DNA of 64,000 nt from an uncultured Faecalicoccus sp. (GTDB taxonomy: Bacteria > Bacillota_I > Bacilli_A > Erysipelotrichales > Erysipelotrichaceae), in contig CABVDD010000001.1 in the NCBI GenBank assembly GCA_902497095.1, positions 1 through 64,000 on the forward strand, in the 5' to 3' direction. The position numbers were made by a program, and so were the translations under genes. Below, in pieces: positions 57,427 through 64,000 of this stretch. The notes under the pieces are model-generated. The model searched no databases. It saw only the letters and a list, made by a program, of their open reading frames with translations, and was not told the DNA's origin. Position 1 is the stretch's first letter; every line of letters starts with the position of its first letter.

Positions 57427-58572
57427 ATGAAAAAGAAACAAATAATAATTGGGAGTGTATCTTTAATTCTGGTGCTTAGTATTGGTGTAGGTATTTGGTT
57501 TTTTAATCAGCCGTGTACTATTCATCAGAATTTTAATTTTGAATATGGAGAATCAATTTCAATCTCACAAGAAGATATTTTTTCTAAAGAGGATTTAAAA
57601 CGCATAAAAGATTTTAAAATAGATTTATCGGACATCAAAAATGAAAAAGATAAAGAGTATCCAAAAGTAGGCGATTATGAATGTAAAGTGACATACTCTA
57701 CAGGATTTATCCCACATACGGGTTTGATTCAGATTCAAGTAAAAGATACGGCAAAACCAGAGTTTACAAAATTTTCCGATATGATAGAGATCCCATTAGG
57801 CTCTAATCAAAATTTTGATTTTTCAAGTTATTTTGTTGTGGAAGATTTAAGTAAGGCATCTATTCAATACAAAACAGATGAAGTTGATTTTTCAACGCCG
57901 GGAGACTATAAGATGATAGTTGTCGCATCGGATATTTATAAAAACAATTTGGAAAAAGAATGTACTGTAAGAATTCAAAACGAAAATGTATCAGCTGTAT
58001 CTAATTCGTCACAAAATAAAGATTTAGAAAATGAGGAAAATCAATCTATTGGATCAGGGCCATATTATTATCAGGGGATTATGGTGGTCAATAAAAAACA
58101 TGGCTTACCGGCCAATTATGCACCGCAAGAAAATCCAGAAGCAGGGGCAAAGATTCGACAGTTAATAGCAGATATGCAAAGTCAAGGTTATGCGATTAGT
58201 AGTTATTACAGTGGCTATAGAAGTTATAATTATCAGGCTTCTTTATATAATAATTACGTCAATAGTTATGGACAAACACAAGCTGATCGTTTTTCCGCTA
58301 GACCTGGCTATTCGGAACATCAGACTGGATTAGCATTTGATTTAAAACACAGTAATGGAACTTTAGTAGAGACTACACCCGAAGTAAATTGGATTGCGGC
58401 ACATGCCCATGAATATGGTTTTATAGTTCGTTATCCTTCTGGAAAAGAATCTGTAACAGGATATATGGCAGAGCCATGGCATTTAAGATATATAGGTGAT
58501 CAAGCATCTGCGATATATGCTTCCGGATTGACCTTAGAAGAATATTTAAGGATTTCAGGCGGTGATTATTAA
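57427..58572 (+). CDS. VanY-type D-alanyl-D-alanine carboxypeptidase, membrane-anchored
   Basis: A 381-residue extracellular enzyme. An N-terminal anchor (about 4-25) is followed by an Ig-like cell-surface domain (about 100-185: DTAKPEFTKFSDMIEIPLGSNQNF to STPGDYKMIVVASD), a flexible linker, and a VanY/D-Ala-D-Ala carboxypeptidase domain (about 225-375). Zinc ligands and catalytic residues are in YSEHQTGLAFDL (His, Asp) and AEPWHLRYIG (Glu, His). It would trim the terminal D-Ala of peptidoglycan stem peptides. No vanA/B-type resistance genes lie nearby, so this is a housekeeping wall enzyme. A -10 TATAAT is at 57400-57405. Two closely spaced ATGs exist (57421, 57427); the second is better placed relative to the purine-rich stretch. 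Confidence 0.86.
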   Translation: MKKKQIIIGSVSLILVLSIGVGIWFFNQPCTIHQNFNFEYGESISISQEDIFSKEDLKRIKDFKIDLSDIKNEKDKEYPKVGDYECKVTYSTGFIPHTGLIQIQVKDTAKPEFTKFSDMIEIPLGSNQNFDFSSYFVVEDLSKASIQYKTDEVDFSTPGDYKMIVVASDIYKNNLEKECTVRIQNENVSAVSNSSQNKDLENEENQSIGSGPYYYQGIMVVNKKHGLPANYAPQENPEAGAKIRQLIADMQSQGYAISSYYSGYRSYNYQASLYNNYVNSYGQTQADRFSARPGYSEHQTGLAFDLKHSNGTLVETTPEVNWIAAHAHEYGFIVRYPSGKESVTGYMAEPWHLRYIGDQASAIYASGLTLEEYLRISGGDY

Positions 58573-58618
58573 TAATATTACACATTTGATTGAAAATAGA
58601 TGAGATACCATTTCTTTT

Positions 58619-58655
58619 TGTTACCGCTTTCAAAGTTTTTTAAATCTGATAAAAT
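58619..58655 (+). promoter_or_regulatory. gldA promoter with overlapping cre (CcpA) site
   Basis: TGTTACCGCTTTCAA (58619-58633), read on the reverse strand, matches the cre consensus WTGNAARCGNWWWCA at every position. It overlaps the likely -35 (TTTCAA, 58628-58633) of a promoter with TAAAAT at 58650-58655 (16-base spacer), a position suited to catabolite repression. Confidence 0.7.
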
Positions 58656-58675
58656 GAGATTAGGAGGTCTTTATA

Positions 58676-59773
58676 ATGACAAAAATCTTATTTAGTCCCG
58701 GTAAATATATTCAAGGTCCGGGAGAAATCAAAAACGTTGGAAAATATGCAGCTGGTTTAGGTAAAAAAGCTTTGATCTTAATCAGTGCAGGCGGTTTTAG
58801 AAGAAATGGGCAAGATATTCTGGATGGTTTTGAAACAGAAGATTGTATTTGCGAATTTGAAATGTTCAATGGAGAATGCTCATATAATGAAATTCAAAGA
58901 ATTCAAGCCATTGTTCAACAAAAACAATGTGATTTAGTGATTGGTGTTGGTGGAGGAAAAATATTTGATACAGCCAAGGCGGTTGCGTATTATGAGAAAA
59001 CACCAGTCATCATTTGTCCGACCATTGCCAGTACAGATGCGCCTTGCAGTGCCTTATCTGTTATTTATACCGATGAAGGCATCTTTCAAGAATACTTGTT
59101 CTTACCATCAAATCCAAATATTGTACTTCTAGATACAGAAATCATTGCCAAATCTCCGGTTCGTTTGACGATGGCTGGTATCGGAGATGCCTTGGCTACT
59201 TATTTTGAAGCCAGAGCTTGTGTTGAAAGTGAAGCGACAACTTGTGCAAATGGCAAGGCAACTAATGCAGCCTATGCTTTGGCAAAGCTTTGTTTTGATA
59301 CCCTGATGGAAGAAGGTTATAAAGCTAAAGTAGCTTTAGAAGCAGGAGCGCTTACCCCAGCAGTAGAAAAGATCGTAGAAGCCAATACATTATTATCAGG
59401 AATTGGTTTTGAATCTTGTGGTCTGGCTGGAGCACATGCGATTCATAATGGATTAACTGTTTTAGAAGAATGTCATTCCATGTATCATGGAGAAAAAGTG
59501 GCGTTTGGAACCATCGTTCAGTTGGTATTGGAAAATGTGCCTTTGGATGAATTGGAAGATATTATTGAATTCTGTATCAGTGTAGGTTTACCGGTTACTT
59601 TGGAACAGTTGGGTGTAACAGAGATTACTGAAGATAAGATTCGTGCAGTTGCCAAAGCTGCTGCAGCCGAAAATGATACCCTTCATAATATGCCATTTGA
59701 AGTAACAGAAGAATCCACATACAATGCGATTTTGGCAGCCAATGCTTATGGTCACCAATATTTAGGAAATTAA
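58676..59773 (+). CDS. gldA: Glycerol dehydrogenase family protein
   Basis: A 365-residue iron/zinc-type polyol dehydrogenase that oxidises glycerol to dihydroxyacetone with NAD. The nucleotide site is GVGGGKIFDTAKAVA near 95-109, and metal ligands lie in MAGIGDALATYFEA (Asp), AGAHAIHNGL (His) and MYHGEKVAFG (His). PTIASTDAPCSALSVIY is the usual glycerol dehydrogenase stretch. AGGAGG precedes ATG 58676. The promoter has a cre box, so expression should fall when preferred sugars are available. No glycerol facilitator or DhaK lies next to it. A terminator separates it from the next dehydrogenase. Confidence 0.9.
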   Translation: MTKILFSPGKYIQGPGEIKNVGKYAAGLGKKALILISAGGFRRNGQDILDGFETEDCICEFEMFNGECSYNEIQRIQAIVQQKQCDLVIGVGGGKIFDTAKAVAYYEKTPVIICPTIASTDAPCSALSVIYTDEGIFQEYLFLPSNPNIVLLDTEIIAKSPVRLTMAGIGDALATYFEARACVESEATTCANGKATNAAYALAKLCFDTLMEEGYKAKVALEAGALTPAVEKIVEANTLLSGIGFESCGLAGAHAIHNGLTVLEECHSMYHGEKVAFGTIVQLVLENVPLDELEDIIEFCISVGLPVTLEQLGVTEITEDKIRAVAKAAAAENDTLHNMPFEVTEESTYNAILAANAYGHQYLGN

Positions 59774-59786
59774 GAGCAGAAACAAT

Positions 59787-59822
59787 AGTAGGATATGCAA
59801 GCTTGCGTATCCTGCTTTTTTT
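59787..59822 (+). terminator. Terminator of gldA
   Basis: GGATATGCAA / TTGCGTATCC (59791-59800, 59803-59812, one G-T pair) with flanking AGTA/TGCT pairing and a T-run. Confidence 0.78.
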
Positions 59823-59854
59823 CTGTGATACAATGAGAAAAAAGGAGATTTACG

Positions 59855-61021
59855 ATGAATAATTTTGAATTTTATTCTCCGACACGTATTCTTTTTGGAA
59901 AAGGTAGTATGAAAAAGATTCATACTTATGTTCCACAGATTGGGAAAAGAATCTTGTTGGTGTATGGAAAAGGAAGCATCAAAAGAAATGGTATTTATGA
60001 AACAGTGATGCAGGAATTATCAGAGTGTACGGTATTTGAACTGTCTGGAGTAGAACCAAATCCAAAAATTGAGTCAGTCATACAAGGAGCTGATTTATGT
60101 AAAGAACATCAAATTGAACTTGTTGTGGCGATTGGGGGAGGAAGTACATTTGATTGTGCAAAAGCAATCGCGGCTGCTACATTTTATGATAAAGATCCTT
60201 GGGATTTGGTGATTGGAAAAGCTAAAGTGCAACGTGCTTTGCCGGTTGTCTGTGTTGTTACAATGAGCGCTACAGGATCAGAGATGAATAATGTGGCGGT
60301 GATTTCCAATATGAAAACGCATCAAAAAATAGGTTTACATGATGATCTTTTATGTCCTGTGCTTTCTATTTTGGATCCAGAAAATCTATACAGCGTACCA
60401 CCGATGCAGACAGCGGCTGGTACAGCCGATATTCTTTCTCATCTTTGGGAACAATTTTTTACCAATGTAGAGGATGCTTATGTCCAAGATGGTTTAGCCA
60501 TTGGGGCTATGAAAGCATGTATACATTATGGACCGATTGCCATACAAGAGCCTACAAATTACAGTGCCAGAGCTAATTTGATGTGGGCAGCTCCCATGGC
60601 TTTAAATGGTTTGTTGAAGACGGGCTATTCCATGACTTGGTCTTGTCATGGAATGGAACATGTGTTAAGTGCTTATTATGATATTACACATGGTGTAGGC
60701 TTGGCTATAATAACGCCTCGTTGGATGCGTTATGTATTAGATGAGACGACAGTGTCTCGCTTTAAAAAGTACGGAATTGAAGTTTGGGGCTTGGATGCTT
60801 CCAAAGATGAATTCTGGATTGCGAATAAGGCGATAGAAAAAACGGAAAACTTTTTGTACAAGACATTAGGTTTACCTTCTACTTTACAAGAGGTTGGAAT
60901 TGATGATTCGAAGCTAGATGAAATGGCAGATAGTTGCATAAGAGATAAAGGTGGAAAAATTAAAGGATTTAAAACTTTATATAAAGAGGATGTCTTACAG
61001 ATCTTTAAAAATAGTTTATAA
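59855..61021 (+). CDS. Iron-containing alcohol dehydrogenase (butanol dehydrogenase type)
   Basis: A 388-residue NAD(P)H-dependent group III alcohol dehydrogenase like YqhD/BdhA, reducing aldehydes to alcohols in fermentation. Motifs are FGKGSMKKI near the start, IGGGSTFDCAKAIAAA near 93-108 (cofactor), TMSATGSEMNN near 139-149, and metal ligands in AGTADILSHLWEQ (Asp, His), SCHGMEHVLSAYYDITHGVGLA (two His). It would take the reducing equivalents from sugar or GRE-derived aldehydes. GGAG precedes ATG 59855. A bidirectional terminator separates it from nrdG. Confidence 0.9.
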   Translation: MNNFEFYSPTRILFGKGSMKKIHTYVPQIGKRILLVYGKGSIKRNGIYETVMQELSECTVFELSGVEPNPKIESVIQGADLCKEHQIELVVAIGGGSTFDCAKAIAAATFYDKDPWDLVIGKAKVQRALPVVCVVTMSATGSEMNNVAVISNMKTHQKIGLHDDLLCPVLSILDPENLYSVPPMQTAAGTADILSHLWEQFFTNVEDAYVQDGLAIGAMKACIHYGPIAIQEPTNYSARANLMWAAPMALNGLLKTGYSMTWSCHGMEHVLSAYYDITHGVGLAIITPRWMRYVLDETTVSRFKKYGIEVWGLDASKDEFWIANKAIEKTENFLYKTLGLPSTLQEVGIDDSKLDEMADSCIRDKGGKIKGFKTLYKEDVLQIFKNSL

Positions 61022-61059
61022 AAAAAGAAGTTATTCTAAATACAGGATAACTTCTTTTT
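61022..61059. terminator. Bidirectional terminator between adh and nrdG
   Basis: AAAAAGAAGTTAT / ATAACTTCTTTTT (61022-61034, 61047-61059). The reverse gene's stop codon lies within the left arm. Confidence 0.8.
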
Positions 61060-61552
61060 CTTGTAAGCTCTTTTTTAAATCAATAACTCTTTGATTTTCA
61101 CTGCCACGAAAAGCCAAAGAAATGTTTTTGAGTTCTTGTTTAAAAGGTCCGTCTACCAAGACATCAATATAAGAAAGCATTTCATCTGTAACTTCACAAT
61201 GTTTTCGGCCGCCTTCTAAAAGATCTTGGTCTAATACAAATCCGGTATAGGACCAAATATCTTTTTCAGGATACTTTTCTTTTACTTTTTTGACCAGATG
61301 AACCAATTCTCTTTGGTTTTCAGGCTCAAAGGGTTCACCGCCTAACAGGGTCAAACCTTGGATATAGTCGGGTTTTAATGCTTCTAAAATTTCTTGTTCT
61401 GTTTGACTTGTATAAGGTTGTCCATAATCAAAATCCCATGTTTCTGGTTGAAAACAACCAGGACACTTGTTGGTACATCCTGAAACGAATAAAGTTACGC
61501 GAACTCCTTGACCATCGGCAATGTCGTAGTATTTTATATTTCCGTAGTTCAT
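61031..61552 (-). CDS. nrdG: Anaerobic ribonucleotide reductase activating protein
   Basis: A 173-residue radical SAM activase for class III ribonucleotide reductase. The cluster motif is CTNKCPGC near residues 26-33 and the SAM-binding LLGGEPF follows near 68-74. VDGPFKQELKN near the C-terminus is typical of NrdG. It installs the glycyl radical on NrdD. A reverse-strand TATAAT (61574-61579) and an AGAGG site supply its own expression, since a terminator lies between nrdD and nrdG. Confidence 0.93.
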   Translation of the reverse strand: MNYGNIKYYDIADGQGVRVTLFVSGCTNKCPGCFQPETWDFDYGQPYTSQTEQEILEALKPDYIQGLTLLGGEPFEPENQRELVHLVKKVKEKYPEKDIWSYTGFVLDQDLLEGGRKHCEVTDEMLSYIDVLVDGPFKQELKNISLAFRGSENQRVIDLKKSLQEKEVILYLE

Positions 61553-61593
61553 ATTTCTACCTCTTTTGATTTTATTATAAAGGATAATAGATA

Positions 61594-61620
61594 AAAAAAG
61601 AGAGTTTTCTCTCTTTTTTT
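61594..61620 (-). terminator. Terminator of nrdD
   Basis: AAAAAAAGAGAG / CTCTCTTTTTTT around a short loop, ending at the nrdD stop. The tail on the reverse strand is T-rich. Confidence 0.72.
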
Positions 61621-63793
61621 ATAAATGAAGTACACGTTCTTTGATTTCTTGTGTACGTCCCTGATTCCAGAATTGTGTTCCAATGTAACCGCAGGTACGA
61701 CGAGCTACATTCATTTTTTCCTGATCGCGGTTTCCGCAGTTTGGACATTCCCAAACTAATTTATGATTTTCATCTTCTACGATTTGGATCTCACCAGTAT
61801 AGCCACATTCTTGGCAATAGTCGCTCTTGGTATTTAGCTCAGCATACATAATGTTGTCATAGATATGTTGGATGACCGCAAGAACGGCTGGAATATTGTT
61901 TTCCATATTTGGTACTTCGACATAACTGATAGCACCACCTGGTGATAGTTTTTGGAATTGTGCTTCAAATGTTAATTTATCAAATGCATTGATTTCTTCG
62001 GTTACATGTACGTGGTAGCTGTTTGTGATATAGTTTTTATCTGTAACTTTTGGAATGATTCCAAAACGGTCTTGTAGTTTTTTGGCGAATTTGTAAGTTG
62101 TAGATTCCATTGGTGTTCCATATAATGAGAAGTCCATATTGTTTTCTTTTTTCCATTTAGCACAGGCATCGTTTAAATATTGCATAACTTTTAAACCAAA
62201 GCTTGTACCTGGCTCTTCTGTATGAGGAACACCGGTCATGTATTGTACGCACTCACAAAGTCCGGCATAACCTAAGGAAATGGTAGAATATCCGCCGTAT
62301 AGAAGTTTATCAATCGTTTCTCCTTTTTCCAAACGAGCCAAAGCGCCATTTTGCCATAAGATAGGAGCAACATCACTCGGTGTACCTTTTAAACGGTTGT
62401 GGCGACACATTAATGCTCTGTAACAAAGATCCAGTCTTTCATCCATGATTTTCCAGAAGCGTTTTTCATCTCCTTTAGAAGAACATGCGACATCAACCAG
62501 ATTGATCGTTACGACACCTTGGTTAAAACGGCCGTAATATTTAGGTTTTCCATTTTCATCGACATATGGAGTTAAGAAAGAACGGCATCCCATACATGGA
62601 TAACATTGTCCGTTTCCGTTTTGATCGACTTTTAATTGTTTCATCATTTTTTCAGAGATATAGTCTGGCACCATACGTTTTGCGGTACATTTGGCAGCTA
62701 ACTCTGTTAAATAATAATATTTACTTGTCTTATGAATATTGTCTTCTTCTAAAACGTAAATCAGTTTTGGGAAGGCTGGTGTGATCCAAACGCCTTTTTC
62801 GTTTTTTACACCTTGCATTCTTTGTTTTAAGACTTCTTCTACGATCAAAGCTAAATCATCACGTGTCTGTCCTTCTTCAACTTCATCTAAGTACATGAAA
62901 ACAGTAACGAATGGGGCTTGTCCATTGGTTGTCATTAAGGTGATGACTTGATATTGGATCATTTGCACACCTTTTTCAATTTCACGACGAACACGCATTT
63001 CGGCGATTTGATTGATTTTTTCTTCGTTAACTTCCATTTGCATGGCTTCAAATTCATCTTTAACTTCTTTACGTGCTTTTTCACGACTGATTTGCACGAA
63101 TGGAGCTAAATGCGATAATGTGATGCTTTGCCCTCCGTATTGAGAGCTTGCCACTTGAGCAATGATTTGTGTGGCAATATTACATGCGGTAGAGAAACTG
63201 TGTGGTTTTTCAATCATGGTTTCAGAAATAACAGTTCCATTTTGCAGCATGTCTTCCAAATTTACCAGGCAGCAGTTGTGCATATGTTGGGCAAAATAAT
63301 CGGAATCATGGAAATGGATCAAACCTTGTTCATGAGCTTCAATGATATCTTGTGGCAATAAAAAACGCTTTGTGATATCTTTGGACACTTCACCGGCCAT
63401 GTAATCGCGTTGTACGCTGTTTACTAATGGATTTTTGTTGGAGTTTTCTTGTTTAACTTCTTCGTTGTTTCTTTCCAACAAGCTTAAAATTTGTTGATCG
63501 GTAGAGTTTGCTTTACGAACTAAAGCTCTTTCATAACGATACGTAATATAGTTGTGAGCTACAGAATAATATTGTTCTTTCATGATAGCAGTCTCGACCA
63601 TATCTTGAATTTCTTCTACGCTAGGACTGCGTTTCATCGCTTCGCATTGGCCTTCCACCTGTTTGGCGATTTTTAAGATGGTGGCTTCGCTCATTTGAGA
63701 ATGAGAGGTTGCTTTGTTGGCTTTTCGAATTGCATTTTCAATTTTCTGAACGTCAAAGATGACTTCTTCGCCGCTTCGTTTGATAACTTTCAT
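61619..63793 (-). CDS. nrdD: Anaerobic ribonucleoside-triphosphate reductase (class III)
   Basis: A 724-residue oxygen-sensitive reductase that makes dNTPs in anaerobes. An N-terminal ATP-cone (about 1-95) gives allosteric control. The barrel follows, then a zinc ribbon (CQECGYTG and CPNCG near 670-700), and the glycyl radical is Gly702 in RTCGYIGTQFWNQGR. The conserved HNCCLVN segment (about 167-173) and CMGCRSFL loop are in place. Length fits the family. AAGAAGGAG precedes ATG 63793. It is the only ribonucleotide reductase in the window, fitting an anaerobe. nrdG lies downstream with its own promoter. Confidence 0.95.
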   Translation of the reverse strand: MKVIKRSGEEVIFDVQKIENAIRKANKATSHSQMSEATILKIAKQVEGQCEAMKRSPSVEEIQDMVETAIMKEQYYSVAHNYITYRYERALVRKANSTDQQILSLLERNNEEVKQENSNKNPLVNSVQRDYMAGEVSKDITKRFLLPQDIIEAHEQGLIHFHDSDYFAQHMHNCCLVNLEDMLQNGTVISETMIEKPHSFSTACNIATQIIAQVASSQYGGQSITLSHLAPFVQISREKARKEVKDEFEAMQMEVNEEKINQIAEMRVRREIEKGVQMIQYQVITLMTTNGQAPFVTVFMYLDEVEEGQTRDDLALIVEEVLKQRMQGVKNEKGVWITPAFPKLIYVLEEDNIHKTSKYYYLTELAAKCTAKRMVPDYISEKMMKQLKVDQNGNGQCYPCMGCRSFLTPYVDENGKPKYYGRFNQGVVTINLVDVACSSKGDEKRFWKIMDERLDLCYRALMCRHNRLKGTPSDVAPILWQNGALARLEKGETIDKLLYGGYSTISLGYAGLCECVQYMTGVPHTEEPGTSFGLKVMQYLNDACAKWKKENNMDFSLYGTPMESTTYKFAKKLQDRFGIIPKVTDKNYITNSYHVHVTEEINAFDKLTFEAQFQKLSPGGAISYVEVPNMENNIPAVLAVIQHIYDNIMYAELNTKSDYCQECGYTGEIQIVEDENHKLVWECPNCGNRDQEKMNVARRTCGYIGTQFWNQGRTQEIKERVLHL

Positions 63794-63824
63794 GATACAT
63801 ACTCCTTCTTTTTATTTTGAAATA

Positions 63825-63888
63825 GTTGAACATTCAACCATTTGTATTACGTGTACTTCTAGTATACCGACTTTACATAAAAAAACAA
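63825..63888 (-). promoter_or_regulatory. nrdD promoter region with palindrome
   Basis: On the reverse strand TTGTTT (63883-63888), 16 bases and TATACT (63861-63866) form the likely promoter. In the leader is a perfect palindrome GTTGAA-CA-TTCAAC (63825-63838). It does not match the known NrdR box and its binding protein is unknown. Confidence 0.5.
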
Positions 63889-64000
63889 GGACTAAATCAA
63901 GGCCTTTTCGGACTCTTCCTTTAAGTAAAGGCGTTTTATACAAAAAAATTTAATTTTCTTAAAAAATACAAATTCAGAGAGATTTTTATAGAATATGTTC

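Noticed and set aside
63759..63953. Forward open frame over the nrdD start and promoter
   Set aside because: It overlaps the nrdD start and promoter antisense, lacks a ribosome binding site and shows no protein-like pattern.
1..64000. CRISPR array, prophage or complete insertion sequence
   Set aside because: No regularly spaced direct repeats, phage structural genes or intact transposase genes were seen on either strand.

Overview
The window is about 64 kb of low-GC, densely packed bacterial chromosome. It looks like a strictly or mainly anaerobic gut Firmicute, most likely from the Erysipelotrichia/Coprobacillaceae side (inference). The only ribonucleotide reductase in view is the oxygen-sensitive class III NrdDG pair. 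There are two glycyl-radical systems, PTS-based uptake, YitT, Cof-type HAD and Rpn-type families, a CcpA-type cre box, and strong Shine-Dalgarno sites. TGG encodes Trp and TGA is a stop, so the code is standard. No CRISPR array or tRNA was found. The only stable RNA is the 3' end of a 5S rRNA at the left edge.

Layout. 1-1.6 kb: 5S rRNA tail, a small unknown gene and a secreted NlpC/P60-like protein. 1.6-3.9 kb: metY-metA (acetylhomoserine route to methionine). 3.9-10.7 kb: HAD phosphatases, a GNAT, a YitT protein and a heterodimeric ABC exporter. 10.8-11.4 kb: an Rpn-type pseudogene. 11.6-28.4 kb: the most striking block, a regulon of lactose/cellobiose-family PTS subunits, a LicR-type PRD regulator, an RDD protein, a GrdB-like protein, two M42 peptidases, PepF, an M19 dipeptidase, an intracellular glycosylasparaginase, a PepV-like dipeptidase and CutC. 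This block is interrupted by a membrane-bound MerR regulator and a decayed ATPase gene. 28.5-29.5 kb: MarR plus flavodoxin. 29.8-38.5 kb: metF, the MetH reactivation domain, metH, ygiQ, a candidate ECF S component, a DUF4430 (transcobalamin-like) protein and a surface 5'-nucleotidase. 38.7-42.6 kb: a divergent Tgt, a small membrane protein, a cytidylate-kinase-like protein and a MerR/hydrolase pair. 42.7-48 kb: Rrf2, a flavin/ferredoxin fusion, a quaternary-amine-type ABC importer and a macrodomain/class M sirtuin pair. 48-54.3 kb: pyrE, then an uncharacterised glycyl-radical enzyme operon with activase, DeoR regulator, HAD and NanE. 54.4-64 kb: MATE exporter, Fic module, VanY-type peptidase, two iron-type alcohol dehydrogenases, nrdG and nrdD.

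Main result. Six promoters in the 11.6-28.4 kb block carry the palindrome TTCCTA-N4/5-TAGGAA (one with a degenerate half). In every case exactly 33 bases separate the proximal half-site from the -10 position. Five of the six have a recognisable -10, and four of the six lack a usable -35. This ties yitT, the PRD regulator (with RDD), PTS IIC, the M42 pair, pepF-M19 and IIA-IIB-glycosylasparaginase-pepV-cutC into one positively controlled regulon. I infer that the cell imports a glycosylated amino acid or glycopeptide, with GlcNAc-Asn type substrates the leading candidate, and breaks it down intracellularly with an amidase and several peptidases. The substrate is not proven by the sequence.

Other points of interest are a glycyl-radical enzyme with an unusual Cys-loop, a macrodomain-sirtuin pair without its usual lipoyl-carrier partners, a B12-capture/MetH operon, a MITE-like insertion in a terminator loop, and a Tgt with an altered base pocket.
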